Below are positions 17,548 through 27,673 of a DNA stretch of 64,000 bases, in pieces. Source of the stretch: Brevibacillus reuszeri (GTDB lineage: Bacteria > Bacillota > Bacilli > Brevibacillales > Brevibacillaceae). The notes beneath the pieces are model-generated. The model ran no database searches, was not told where the DNA came from, and saw nothing but the letters and a program-made list of their open reading frames with translations. Both the position numbers and the translations under genes were made by a program. The stretch spans positions 1 through 64,000 of the forward strand of contig NZ_BEXF01000031.1 in NCBI RefSeq assembly GCF_002897295.1, written 5' to 3'. How positions within the stretch are numbered: the stretch's first letter is position 1; the number at the start of each line of letters is the position of its first letter.

Positions 17548-18291
17548 TCACAGACAATCCCACGTGTAAACTACATTGGAAAAGTCCAAACGCAGTAAGT
17601 CCTCCTTGCGAATGAAAAAATTCGCTACGCCGCTGTCTCCCCATGAAACATAGTAATCCTTGTGATCGCCTTCCATATCAAGCTGCAAAAGGAGAATGGA
17701 ATCTTCGCTTCTCGGGTCGTCTTGAGTAAAGTACGGATACCCGCCGATCCGCGATCCACTTGCATCTGATAGATCCCAATATTTGGAATATACAACCTTG
17801 TCATGATGTGGTGGCAGTTGAAAATGTTCTGATAGGAAATTTTTATAAGGGATCAGCTTCGACTCAAGCTGCCCAGTCAGTTTGTACGGACCACCTAATA
17901 CCGGACTGTACAGATCAGGATCTTCTGGCTGAAATGGGTCGATTTCTGTTGTATCGCTCACGTCCTCAAAATGCAGGACATGGTATGCTTGATCTAGCAG
18001 TCCAAACGTATTATCCTGCTTCACAAAGAAACTGGTTAATCCGTGTGACGGAAACCCATCAAGCTGTGGCATTTTCGCCCAATTCACTTGTGCGATGAAC
18101 AAATAATCGGTACCGTCTTCATCATGTGGTATTTGCACCATAGGTGGTAACCACGGTTTTCCACCAACCTTGCTGTCAGTCAGTCTAGTCAGCTCTTTAG
18201 TGAGAGTCAGCTTAATGGATGGTCTAGCTGTTTCCTCTATATATTTCATAAATTCCGGGGTCCATTTGTTGTTAGCGTCTAAGAAATTCAT
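17548..18291 (-). CDS. DUF1963 (YwqG-like) protein
   Basis: A 247-residue DUF1963 protein: KVGGKPWLPPM near residue 70, YLFIAQVNWAKMPQLDGFPS, a later LLGWPYF-like stretch seen here as RIGGYPYFTQDDPR, and an ending with FFIRKEDLLRLDFSNVVYTW. Family members are cytoplasmic, of unknown function, and often lie near SUKH/SMI1-like genes. The ribosome site CGGAGGTGAG is strong. First gene of a three-gene run with the NADAR and C39-like genes. Confidence 0.88.
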   Translation of the reverse strand: MNFLDANNKWTPEFMKYIEETARPSIKLTLTKELTRLTDSKVGGKPWLPPMVQIPHDEDGTDYLFIAQVNWAKMPQLDGFPSHGLTSFFVKQDNTFGLLDQAYHVLHFEDVSDTTEIDPFQPEDPDLYSPVLGGPYKLTGQLESKLIPYKNFLSEHFQLPPHHDKVVYSKYWDLSDASGSRIGGYPYFTQDDPRSEDSILLLQLDMEGDHKDYYVSWGDSGVANFFIRKEDLLRLDFSNVVYTWDCL

Positions 18292-18392
18292 CTTCTGCTC
18301 ACCTCCGATTGTATCGCGTTACGCAGCAAAAATTTGGATAATAGCTACTCGCTATTTTAACGGAACAGTGGCCCTATTCGCAAACACATGCA

Positions 18393-18420
18393 AAACAGCC
18401 ACCTTAGTAGATGGCTGTTT
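18393..18420 (-). terminator. intrinsic terminator after the lipoyl-type gene
   Basis: Stem AAACAGCCA with TGGCTGTTT and a ten-base loop. On the minus strand it would stop the transcript running from the sigma-54 activator gene through the small lipoyl-type gene. U-tract is short. Confidence 0.6.
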
Positions 18421-18445
18421 CTTTTCATCATTCTTCAGTTTCTTT

Positions 18446-18691
18446 CTATTTGTTGGTCTCCTCGTGGCTCAAGATGATCGATGTCAAAATCATACTGGCT
18501 ATAACGAGATCTCCCCGTTCAACCTCCACTGCGTCCATGTATCCAGTGACCGGCGAGAAAATATCGATGCTTTTTTGTCCGTCCACCAGCGTGAAGATGA
18601 TTTCACCTTCCTGAACTCGGTCGCCCGGTCGAAATAATACACGTTCAATCTTACCGGCAAATGGCGATATCACGTCATACTTTAAACCCAA
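18446..18691 (-). CDS. small biotin/lipoyl-attachment-like domain protein
   Basis: An 81-residue protein made of one biotinyl/lipoyl fold: ISPFAGKIERVLFRPGDRV then the turn VDGQKSIDIFSP and VTGYMDAVEVERGDLV. A lysine (GQKS) sits in the hairpin where biotin or lipoate is normally attached, but it is not followed by the usual methionine or alanine, so modification is uncertain. I prefer TTG at 18691, preceded by GAGGTGA at good spacing; GTG at 18700 is an alternative. Either way the gene overlaps the 3' end of the sigma-54 activator gene by 17-26 bases, so it is translated from the same message. A role in the polyamine pathway is suggested only by position. Confidence 0.75.
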   Translation of the reverse strand: MGLKYDVISPFAGKIERVLFRPGDRVQEGEIIFTLVDGQKSIDIFSPVTGYMDAVEVERGDLVIASMILTSIILSHEETNK

Positions 18692-20813
18692 TCGGCTCAC
18701 CTCGACTTAGCTTCTCTTGAATTTCCTGATACTTGCGGCTTATCGTCGATTGACTCACACCTAGCACCTTTGCTGCCATAGAAGTTGTCTTGAATTCGTC
18801 CATAGCCATTTTAATAAGCTGCTCCTCTATCGCTCTTGTCGCATCTTTTAGTGGCATAATCTTGTTCATGTTTTGCTTGAAAAATTGTTTCTTCCGCTTT
18901 TTCAATAGAGGAGTAATATGATGAGCCTCAATTAAATCTTCATCTGCAGTCACTACAATTCGTTCAATAATATTTTGCAGCTCTCGTACATTCCCTGGCC
19001 AGGAATAAGACTCCAGCAGGTCGAGAGCATCCTGGGACATTTGTGTGGATCTGTCGTATTTTTCATTAAAGGTTTGCAGGAAGTGCAGACCGATTAGCGG
19101 GATGTCCTCTGAGCGGTCACGCAATGGAGGGATCACGACTGGAATGACATTCAACCGATAATACAGGTCTTCACGAAACGTGCCTTCCTCGACCATTTTT
19201 TCCAGATTCTTGTTCGTGGCAGCGATAATCTGCACATCAACCTCAACTACCTCGGAACCACCGATCGGGATGATCTCTCTTTCCTGCAGGACCCGCAGCA
19301 GCTTCACCTGCAGATTAAGCGGCATCTCACCGATTTCGTCTAAAAACAGCACGCCTTTGTGCGCCATTCGAAAATAACCAGGCTTCCCGTTCGCATTCGC
19401 CCCAGTAAAAGCGCCCTTTTCATAGCCGAATAATTCACTTTCGAGCAGGGTCTCAGGAATGGCGCCACAGTTCACTTTGACAAATGGATTGTTGTTGCGT
19501 GGACCCAATTCGTAAATCGTACGGGCAAATACTTCCTTGCCGACGCCAGATTCACCGGAAAGCAGTACCGTCGAAGACGTTTTCGCGATTTTATGGATGT
19601 ATTTCATTACCTTTTCCATCTGCTCGCTCGCATAAATCAACTGCCGATTTTTTGAGTATTGCTGCTGATCACGAAGATGCTCCAGCTCCTTTTTGTACTT
19701 TTCCGACATTTTCTTCGCCTGAAGCAGCTCTTCCTTGAGTAACACCGTTTCGGTAATATCACGCAAAGCGATGACGATCCGCTCCAGCTTTCCTTTGTCG
19801 TCAAAGATCGGATTGCCCACAGCCAGAACATTTTTGCCAGATCGGCTTTCTTGTGTCACAGAAACCTTCCGTTTGCGTTCGAGTACCATTCTGACGATCG
19901 ATGAGAAAAATAATCCTTCGTGCGCAAGCTCCATCAGGTTTAGTCCGATTAATTGCTCTTTGTTGATCTCCCAAAAATCTTTAATTAAATTCCCGCTGTA
20001 GCGCAGCAAAATCCCATTTTCATCTAAAACGAGAATCTCATCGTAGATAGACGAAAGGATTCCCTGAAGATCGGTGTTCAGATTTTTGACGTACTCCATT
20101 TCCATTGCCATTTTCTCTATGTAAGGCAAATCCTGAAGTACGATGGTTGCTCCAGTTACTGCGCCCTGCTGATTGCGGATGGGACAAAAATCAGCTAGTA
20201 CCCCGATTCGCTCGTTGACAATGATATAATTCAATACGGTTTCTCCGTGTTCAATCACCTTGAGAAAAACGTCAGGATCAAGCAGCTCTCCTACCCTTTG
20301 CAGTCGCAGCTCCTCAGGGGTGACTCTGACCATCCGAAGTGCTTCTAAGCTGAAATCTTCAATCTTCCCTTCCAGATCTGCGATAATAATCCCCATCGGT
20401 ATAGAGTTGAGCAAGGAGCGAATCCAGTCTGTATGAGCAGATTGATTGGTTAATAGAGAGTATAGAATGTCCTCTCGGTGCAAATAGCCTTCTGGTTTGC
20501 CTTCTTGGCTTTGTACAACGACGACCTCTTCCCCGAATAATTGAAAAAAATCCAGCATGTCCGCTTCCTGCTTAATAAACGATAGCTTCGTGTGAAGGGG
20601 AAGCTCGCGAACAGCTTTGTTCATCTGCTCCCGATCATGCTGGAGCGGGATCATGTCTGTATTTCGAATGTAGGCAAGCAAATTCTCTGTGTTTTCGGGA
20701 TCGGTTACAAAGACGTAACGCTCATTGTACCTAGACATCATGTTCCAAACTTCATTAGCTGAAGATTCTAAAGATACTGTATATACTTTTTTAATGAACC
20801 AATTTGAAACCAT
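18675..20813 (-). CDS. sigma-54-dependent transcriptional activator (CBS-like/PAS/AAA+/Fis-HTH)
   Basis: A 712-residue enhancer-binding protein. The N-terminal 130 residues look like a CBS-type pair, then two PAS-like regions (IPMGIIIADLEGKIEDFS and ILSSIYDEILVLDENG). The AAA+ domain has Walker A GESGVGKE, the sigma-54 contact loop GAFTGA and LFLDEIGEMPL. A Fis-type HTH follows (MAAKVLGVSQSTISRKYQEI). No receiver domain, so activity should depend on a ligand. I start at the ATG at 20813, preceded by GGGAGG. It is related to RocR-like activators of Bacillales. It lies directly downstream of patA, and the four sigma-54 promoters in this block are its likely targets. Confidence 0.93.
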   Translation of the reverse strand: MVSNWFIKKVYTVSLESSANEVWNMMSRYNERYVFVTDPENTENLLAYIRNTDMIPLQHDREQMNKAVRELPLHTKLSFIKQEADMLDFFQLFGEEVVVVQSQEGKPEGYLHREDILYSLLTNQSAHTDWIRSLLNSIPMGIIIADLEGKIEDFSLEALRMVRVTPEELRLQRVGELLDPDVFLKVIEHGETVLNYIIVNERIGVLADFCPIRNQQGAVTGATIVLQDLPYIEKMAMEMEYVKNLNTDLQGILSSIYDEILVLDENGILLRYSGNLIKDFWEINKEQLIGLNLMELAHEGLFFSSIVRMVLERKRKVSVTQESRSGKNVLAVGNPIFDDKGKLERIVIALRDITETVLLKEELLQAKKMSEKYKKELEHLRDQQQYSKNRQLIYASEQMEKVMKYIHKIAKTSSTVLLSGESGVGKEVFARTIYELGPRNNNPFVKVNCGAIPETLLESELFGYEKGAFTGANANGKPGYFRMAHKGVLFLDEIGEMPLNLQVKLLRVLQEREIIPIGGSEVVEVDVQIIAATNKNLEKMVEEGTFREDLYYRLNVIPVVIPPLRDRSEDIPLIGLHFLQTFNEKYDRSTQMSQDALDLLESYSWPGNVRELQNIIERIVVTADEDLIEAHHITPLLKKRKKQFFKQNMNKIMPLKDATRAIEEQLIKMAMDEFKTTSMAAKVLGVSQSTISRKYQEIQEKLSRGEPIGFKV

Positions 20814-20878
20814 AGGTCCTCCCAATATTGCTTGGTTTGTTTCTATCTATTATACCCGGGGCTCCCATGGAGAAAAAG

Positions 20879-20915
20879 GGCAAAAGAAGACTGGGGTGGG
20901 CAGTCTTCTTTGCTC
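20879..20915 (-). terminator. terminator between patA and the activator gene
   Basis: Minus-strand stem GCAAAGAAGACTG with CAGTCTTCTTTTGC, then CCCTTTTTC. It would end most transcripts of the aldehyde dehydrogenase-patA operon and separates it from the activator gene. Confidence 0.7.
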
Positions 20916-20922
20916 ATTGTTC

Positions 20923-23813
<2,891 letters not shown>

Positions 23814-23861
23814 GCAACGAATCCTCTCCTTCCGGGGTTTCCTTTCTCATCTCATACTCAA

Positions 23862-23878
23862 AGCAACTCTCGTGCCAA
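23862..23878 (-). promoter_or_regulatory. sigma-54 promoter for the aldehyde dehydrogenase-patA operon
   Basis: The minus strand reads TTGGCAC, five bases (GAGAG), then TTGCT: an exact -24/-12 match with the invariant GG and GC ten bases apart. Transcription would begin near 23850, about 37 bases before the ATG at 23813. Confidence 0.88.
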
Positions 23879-23929
23879 ATTCCAAGCCTTGCCTTCTCAC
23901 AGGTGATTCAGGCTCAAATCACGAAGAAT

Positions 23930-23966
23930 CTATTCAAAAATTCATAAATTATGCAAAAATGAATAA
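23930..23966. promoter_or_regulatory. putative upstream activator site 1 for the sigma-54 activator
   Basis: A 37-bp AT-rich dyad running from CTATTCA to TGAATAA, with an inner TTCATAA / TTATGCA pair. Its reverse complement matches the element at 25342-25378 at 30 of 37 positions. It ends about 50 bp upstream of the sigma-54 promoter at 23862-23878 and overlaps nothing but the last bases before the agmatinase stop. Binding by the activator at 18675 is inference. Confidence 0.7.
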
Positions 23967-23970
23967 CGCT

Positions 23971-24915
23971 CTATTTTTTGACTTTTTGTTTTTGCTGTAG
24001 TGCGACCAACGCAGCAAAATCGTGAATCAGTGTAGCAGCCAGTAGCGATGTAATCTGTGCCGGATCATAAGGAGGAAGCACCTCTACCAGATCAAATCCG
24101 ATGTAGTTCAATCCTTGCAGCGAGCGAACCATTTGCAGCGCTTCATGACTGGTAAAGCCCCCTACCTCAAGTGTACCTGTTCCTGGTGCAAATGCAGGAT
24201 CGACAAAATCGATATCAAAAGTCAAAAAGCAAGGCGTATCCCCGATTTTCACTTTGATTTGCTGAATCACTTCTTCAAACCCTCGACTCCGCAGCTCCTG
24301 TGTCGTGATGACGTTGTACCCGAGCTCATAGCTTGCCTCAACATCTCCAGGGTGGTTCAGTGTCCCGCGAATTCCGACCTGGAACACCTTGTCTGGCTGC
24401 AGCAGCCCTTCTTCGTGAGCCCGGATGAATGGCGAGCCGTGCCAATACTTCTCGTCGTAATACGTATCCCACGTATCTGTATGCGAGTCAAACTGGATCA
24501 TCGCTACCTGTCCATACACTTTTTTAGCAGCACGCAGAGAAGCTAATGTAATCGAATGATCTCCACCCAGCCCGATCGGAACGATGCCTTTTTTCATCAA
24601 GTCCAGCATGGCATCCTCCATCAGCTCGTAGCTGCGGTGAATATTGTGTGGTATCACCGACACATCCCCGATGTCGATCGCATTGGTATCTTCAAAAGGG
24701 TACACTTTATGTGTCGGATGATAAGGAAATAATGTCATAGAAGCCTGACGAATGGCTTGTGGCGCAAAACGCGCTCCTACGCGAAAGGAAGCCGCGGTGT
24801 CGAACGGCTGTCCGAGAATCGCTACCTTGGCATTTTCTCTCGCAGATGGCAAGCGCATGAATGTGCCAGTCGTACAAAATTCCGGTTTTACGTCTGGGGA
24901 AAGTGGATATTGCAT
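23971..24915 (-). CDS. speB: agmatinase (ureohydrolase family)
   Basis: A 314-residue arginase/agmatinase fold enzyme. Manganese ligands are visible in GLGGDHS, FDSHTDTW (Ser replaces the common Ala) and FDIDFVDPAFAPGTGT. GTGTLEVGGFTSHEAL is more agmatinase-like than arginase-like. It splits agmatine into putrescine and urea, feeding PatA. It follows a 41-codon gene by 118 bases; both probably come from the sigma-54 promoter at 25288. The ribosome site GGAGG is about ten bases from the ATG. Guanidinobutyrase or another ureohydrolase is possible. Confidence 0.9.
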   Translation of the reverse strand: MQYPLSPDVKPEFCTTGTFMRLPSARENAKVAILGQPFDTAASFRVGARFAPQAIRQASMTLFPYHPTHKVYPFEDTNAIDIGDVSVIPHNIHRSYELMEDAMLDLMKKGIVPIGLGGDHSITLASLRAAKKVYGQVAMIQFDSHTDTWDTYYDEKYWHGSPFIRAHEEGLLQPDKVFQVGIRGTLNHPGDVEASYELGYNVITTQELRSRGFEEVIQQIKVKIGDTPCFLTFDIDFVDPAFAPGTGTLEVGGFTSHEALQMVRSLQGLNYIGFDLVEVLPPYDPAQITSLLAATLIHDFAALVALQQKQKVKK

Positions 24916-25033
24916 ACAATCAAGTCCTCCGTTTGTAGGTAGTCTATACTCGCTTTTTGTCAGCTTCTCTTCTACAGCGTTGGACGATTGGGTAAAATTA
25001 CGAGCAATTGCTACCTTTCCTAATAAGTAAGCA

Positions 25034-25159
25034 CTACAGTGTCAAAGGTAGCCTCTGACCCTTTATCGCACAGACCTTGCCCAACGCTGACTGAATCCAG
25101 GTCAGCAGTAAGATCATCGATAGCAGGACTGCAATGAGAAATAGCTTGTTTCGCTTCAC
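25034..25159 (-). CDS. candidate 41-residue single-span membrane peptide
   Basis: The frame starts with GTG at 25159, seven to nine bases after AAGGAGAGG, which has no other gene to serve. The product begins MKRNKLFLIAVLLSMILLLT: two basic residues, one hydrophobic helix, then a basic tail, so an inner-membrane micropeptide with N-in topology is likely. It is the first gene after the minus-strand sigma-54 promoter and precedes agmatinase. A longer upstream extension of the same frame lacks a ribosome site. I do not recognise a family. Confidence 0.5.
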   Translation of the reverse strand: MKRNKLFLIAVLLSMILLLTWIQSALGKVCAIKGQRLPLTL

Positions 25160-25287
25160 TTTTGGTCCTCTCCTTGTTTCCTCTACACCTGATAGACAGG
25201 TGCTTCGTGTAGAAACAGCCGTCAGAAGCTCTCTCAAGCTCGATTTGTCTGCTCTGACCGAAATATACACGATCGCAGAATAAGTAG

Positions 25288-25304
25288 TGCAAATATTATG
25301 CCAA
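25288..25304 (-). promoter_or_regulatory. sigma-54 promoter for the small peptide-agmatinase unit
   Basis: The minus strand reads TTGGCAT, five bases, then TTGCA; GG and GC keep the ten-base spacing. One position (T for C in the -24 box) departs from the best consensus. It points toward the genes at 25159 and 24915, with a leader of about 118 bases. Confidence 0.75.
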
Positions 25305-25341
25305 TTAAACTCAGTCGTAACGACCGCTTTTTGCCGAAATT

Positions 25342-25378
25342 CTATTCATTTTTTCATAACTTATGCACTACTGAATAG
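25342..25378. promoter_or_regulatory. putative upstream activator site 2, shared by divergent sigma-54 promoters
   Basis: A 37-bp dyad with outer arms CTATTCA and TGAATAG and inner CATAA / TTATG, matching site 1 in reverse orientation at 30 of 37 bases. It lies 38 bp upstream of the minus-strand promoter at 25288-25304 and about 100 bp upstream of the plus-strand promoter at 25479, so one bound activator hexamer could serve both. Confidence 0.72.
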
Positions 25379-25478
25379 CTACTTTTGCACAGACCTATGC
25401 CTATCCTTCCTCCAGAGTAACTCGCTTCGGCTCTTTAACTCTGCTAAGATAACCCTCCCGATTGCGCCTACCTCTCCT

Positions 25479-25495
25479 TTGGCACATCAATTGCT
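25479..25495 (+). promoter_or_regulatory. sigma-54 promoter for the first PuuP-like permease
   Basis: TTGGCAC, five bases (ATCAA), then TTGCT: exact -24/-12 consensus with correct spacing. Transcription should begin near 25507, about 290 bases before the permease ATG, giving a long leader with a small ORF and hairpins. Confidence 0.88.
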
Positions 25496-25553
25496 TAGCC
25501 TTGAAGAGGCAAGAATCAGAACATATATATCAGACGTAAAGGGGGCAAAGCAC

Positions 25554-25619
25554 ATGAATAAAACAGAAACGGCAGCAATTATCTGTGGCCGCGCAGTTGG
25601 AGGACTAGCTCGATCGTGA
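25554..25619 (+). CDS. 21-codon leader ORF upstream of the permease
   Basis: ATG at 25554 follows AAAGGGGGCAAAGCAC, a strong ribosome site. The peptide begins MNKTETAAIICGRAVGG and ends after 21 residues at TGA. It is the first translatable frame on the sigma-54 transcript and is followed by a structured region before the permease. It could be a regulatory leader peptide or a small protein. No homologue is known to me. Confidence 0.5.
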   Translation: MNKTETAAIICGRAVGGLARS

Positions 25620-25670
25620 GCCGTCATGTTTTTGATCATAAGAAAACCTCTATCGATGCCTCCTCAAGGT

Positions 25671-25741
25671 GGAGCGACCGCGTTTAGCGGAATGTTTACA
25701 TGCGCTCCGGAATTCATAAGCGTCATACGCTTATAAATTCC
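25671..25741 (+). ncRNA. structured leader RNA upstream of the permease (candidate cis-regulatory element)
   Basis: GGAGCG (25671-25676) pairs with CGCTCC (25703-25708), enclosing the hairpin CCGC-GTTTA-GCGG and a weak ATG/CAT stem. Directly adjoining is a second helix: GGAATTCATAAGCG (25709-25722) with CGCTTATAAATTCC (25728-25741), 14 pairs with one mismatch and a five-base loop. No U-tract follows in either direction, so it is not a plain terminator. The two helices could stack end to end. Whether it senses a ligand or controls translation is unknown. Confidence 0.5.
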
Positions 25742-25794
25742 TATACGTTAAAAAAACTAAAACGCTTTCACTCCAATTGCAAAGGGGATTGGTC

Positions 25795-27150
25795 ATGGAA
25801 AAAAGCATCGAACAGCCAAGCACACCTGCCTTAAAGAGAAGTTTGAAGCTCTGGCAAGTCATCGTATTGGGACTCGGATATCTCACTCCCCTTACCGTTT
25901 TTGATACTTATGGAATCGTTACACAGGAAACGGGCGGGCATGTCCCCTCTGCCTACATCCTCGCTTTGATGGCGATGCTTTTTACTGCATCCAGCTACGG
26001 CAAGATGGTAAAGGTCTTCCCTGTTGCAGGATCTGCCTACTCCTACGCCCGCCAATCTCTCAATCCGCATATAGGCTTTTTGGTAGGATGGGTTTCTCTG
26101 TTGGATTACGTCTTCTTGCCTGTCATAAATGTTTTGCTGGGCAAAATCTATTTGTTCGCAGCTTTCCCGATGGTTCCTGAATGGATTCTTGGACTTCTGC
26201 TCGCTGCGATCACCACCATGGTTAATTTTCGCGGAATTCAGTCAACTGCAAACTTCAACACGCTCCTGGTAGTATTTCAGGTCATTGTAGTTACTATTTT
26301 CATTGGCTTGGCGATCTCGCATATCTCCTCTGGAGCAGCAAACACATCCTTTGACACTCGACCTTTCTACGGGGAAGGTATCTCGTTACCAACACTGTTT
26401 ACCGGTGCTGCGATCCTCTGCTTCTCCTTTCTCGGCTTCGATGCGGTAACGACTTATACAGAAGAAGCGGTAAATCCGATGAAAACCATTCCGCGTGGCA
26501 TTTTTCTGGTTGCGTTAATTGGTGGCGTCATTTTTATAACAACATCGTATTTCACCCAGCTTGCTTTTCCGGCAGTAGAGCAATTTCAAAATCCAGAGTC
26601 CCCGTCTCCCGAGATGTCGAGAATTCTCGGACAAGATCTGTTCTACGCCATTTTTGTGGCTGGAAGTATCACCGCCGCCCTTGCCTCGGGAATCGCCTCT
26701 CATACTAGTGCTTCCCGTCTTCTGTACGTAATGGGCAGGGAAAATGTTTTACCGAAAAAGATGTTTGGCCAACTCCATCCAACTAGAGGTATCCCGGCTC
26801 GCAATGTGTTTTTTGTTGGTGTCGTTTCACTTGCTGCTCTGTTCCTCGATTTAGAAACCGCGCTTGCTTTCATCAACTTTGGTGCGTTGACTGCCTTTAC
26901 CGCCGTCAATGCCTGCGTCATCGCGCATTACTATATTCGGGAAAAGCGGCGCTCTCTTATCGATTCATTTCATTATTTGATTTCGCCCCTGCTCGGGACT
27001 AGCTTCGTCATGTTTCTCTGGTACAGCCTTGATGGTCATGCGCTAACGCTCGGACTTATTTGGTCACTTGTGGGTATCGGCTATTTGCTTTTATCTACTA
27101 AATTTTTCACCAAAAAGCCTCCGGTTATCGACTTCGAGGAAGCGATCTAA
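25795..27150 (+). CDS. PuuP-like putrescine importer (APC superfamily permease)
   Basis: A 451-residue APC transporter that closely resembles E. coli PuuP: LKLWQVIVLGLGYLTPLTVF then DTYGIV, SAYSYARQSLNPHIGFLVGW, LDYVFLPVINVLLGKIYL, LCFSFLGFDAVTTYTEEA and SRLLYVMGRENVLP. It should import putrescine or a related amine by proton symport. I take the ATG at 25795 after AAAGGGGATTGGTC. It is driven by the sigma-54 promoter at 25479 and followed by a small gene at 27178. Other small amino acids or amines are possible substrates. Confidence 0.9.
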   Translation: MEKSIEQPSTPALKRSLKLWQVIVLGLGYLTPLTVFDTYGIVTQETGGHVPSAYILALMAMLFTASSYGKMVKVFPVAGSAYSYARQSLNPHIGFLVGWVSLLDYVFLPVINVLLGKIYLFAAFPMVPEWILGLLLAAITTMVNFRGIQSTANFNTLLVVFQVIVVTIFIGLAISHISSGAANTSFDTRPFYGEGISLPTLFTGAAILCFSFLGFDAVTTYTEEAVNPMKTIPRGIFLVALIGGVIFITTSYFTQLAFPAVEQFQNPESPSPEMSRILGQDLFYAIFVAGSITAALASGIASHTSASRLLYVMGRENVLPKKMFGQLHPTRGIPARNVFFVGVVSLAALFLDLETALAFINFGALTAFTAVNACVIAHYYIREKRRSLIDSFHYLISPLLGTSFVMFLWYSLDGHALTLGLIWSLVGIGYLLLSTKFFTKKPPVIDFEEAI

Positions 27151-27177
27151 CAAATATTTTTTCAGGAGGTAAATGCC

Positions 27178-27471
27178 ATGAAATTTGACTATTTATACGA
27201 TCAATCGGAAAATCTTCTTTCTCGCTTTGTCACGTTTGCCACGGAGCACAATCGATATGATCTAGCCTTTTTCTACTCACAACACTTTGATGGCAAAAGC
27301 ATTGTCATGTCACTGCAGAATATGCGCGCAGCTTTGATCTCCTCCGATGATCTCTCTCATGAAAACAGCTGGGTCCAGTCGCTGGAAGTCCAAGCAGAGG
27401 ATGTGGACATTGTATCGAGCTTTTTGACAAAAGCACTTTCTCCTCTCTTCAGGCATGATGATCTTGATTGA
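27178..27471 (+). CDS. 97-residue cytoplasmic protein of unknown function, permease partner
   Basis: Starts 27 bases after the permease stop with CAGGAGGTAAATGCC ahead of the ATG, so clearly translated from the same message. The protein is acidic at its ends (MKFDYLYDQSENLLSRFVTF at the start, FRHDDLD at the end) with no membrane segment. The pattern LYD-SE-RFVTFATEHNRYDLAFFY recalls the DUF3055/SAV0927 family of Bacillales, but I hold that loosely. Function unknown. Confidence 0.8.
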   Translation: MKFDYLYDQSENLLSRFVTFATEHNRYDLAFFYSQHFDGKSIVMSLQNMRAALISSDDLSHENSWVQSLEVQAEDVDIVSSFLTKALSPLFRHDDLD

Positions 27472-27485
27472 ATGGTGAAAAAAAG

Positions 27486-27520
27486 AAACTGATGCCTTTG
27501 TACTTGGCATCAGTTTTTTT
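27486..27520 (+). terminator. intrinsic terminator after the permease operon
   Basis: Stem AAACTGATGCC with GGCATCAGTTT, nine-base loop, then TTTTTT. Fifteen bases after the stop of the 97-residue protein gene. Confidence 0.9.
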
Positions 27521-27610
27521 GATTGGTTTGCATAAGCACGCCTTCTCACCAGGTGAAATACATTGTTTAACCACGCTTAAAAATTCTACATACTCTTGCC
27601 CCGGGGAACG

Positions 27611-27658
27611 AAAAAATCCCGCTCTCTCCGAAGTCATCGCCAAAGAATACGGGATTTT
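27611..27658 (-). terminator. possible terminator after the amidohydrolase gene
   Basis: AAAATCCCG and CGGGATTTT face each other around a loop of about 28 bases; on the minus strand a short T-run follows. The long loop makes this weaker than a usual terminator. Confidence 0.5.
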
Positions 27659-27673
27659 ATCAGTGGTGCATAC

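Noticed and set aside
23881-23970. Small gene in the gap between the aldehyde dehydrogenase and agmatinase genes
   Set aside because: The gap is accounted for by the sigma-54 promoter and activator-site dyad; no frame with a ribosome site.
25020-25292. 90-codon minus-strand frame overlapping the small membrane peptide
   Set aside because: Starts inside the sigma-54 promoter, lacks a ribosome site, and no plausible protein features; the overlapping 41-codon frame has both.
25287-25553. Longer plus-strand version of the 21-codon leader ORF
   Set aside because: It would begin far upstream of the sigma-54 transcript start; the ATG at 25554 with its own ribosome site is the sensible start.
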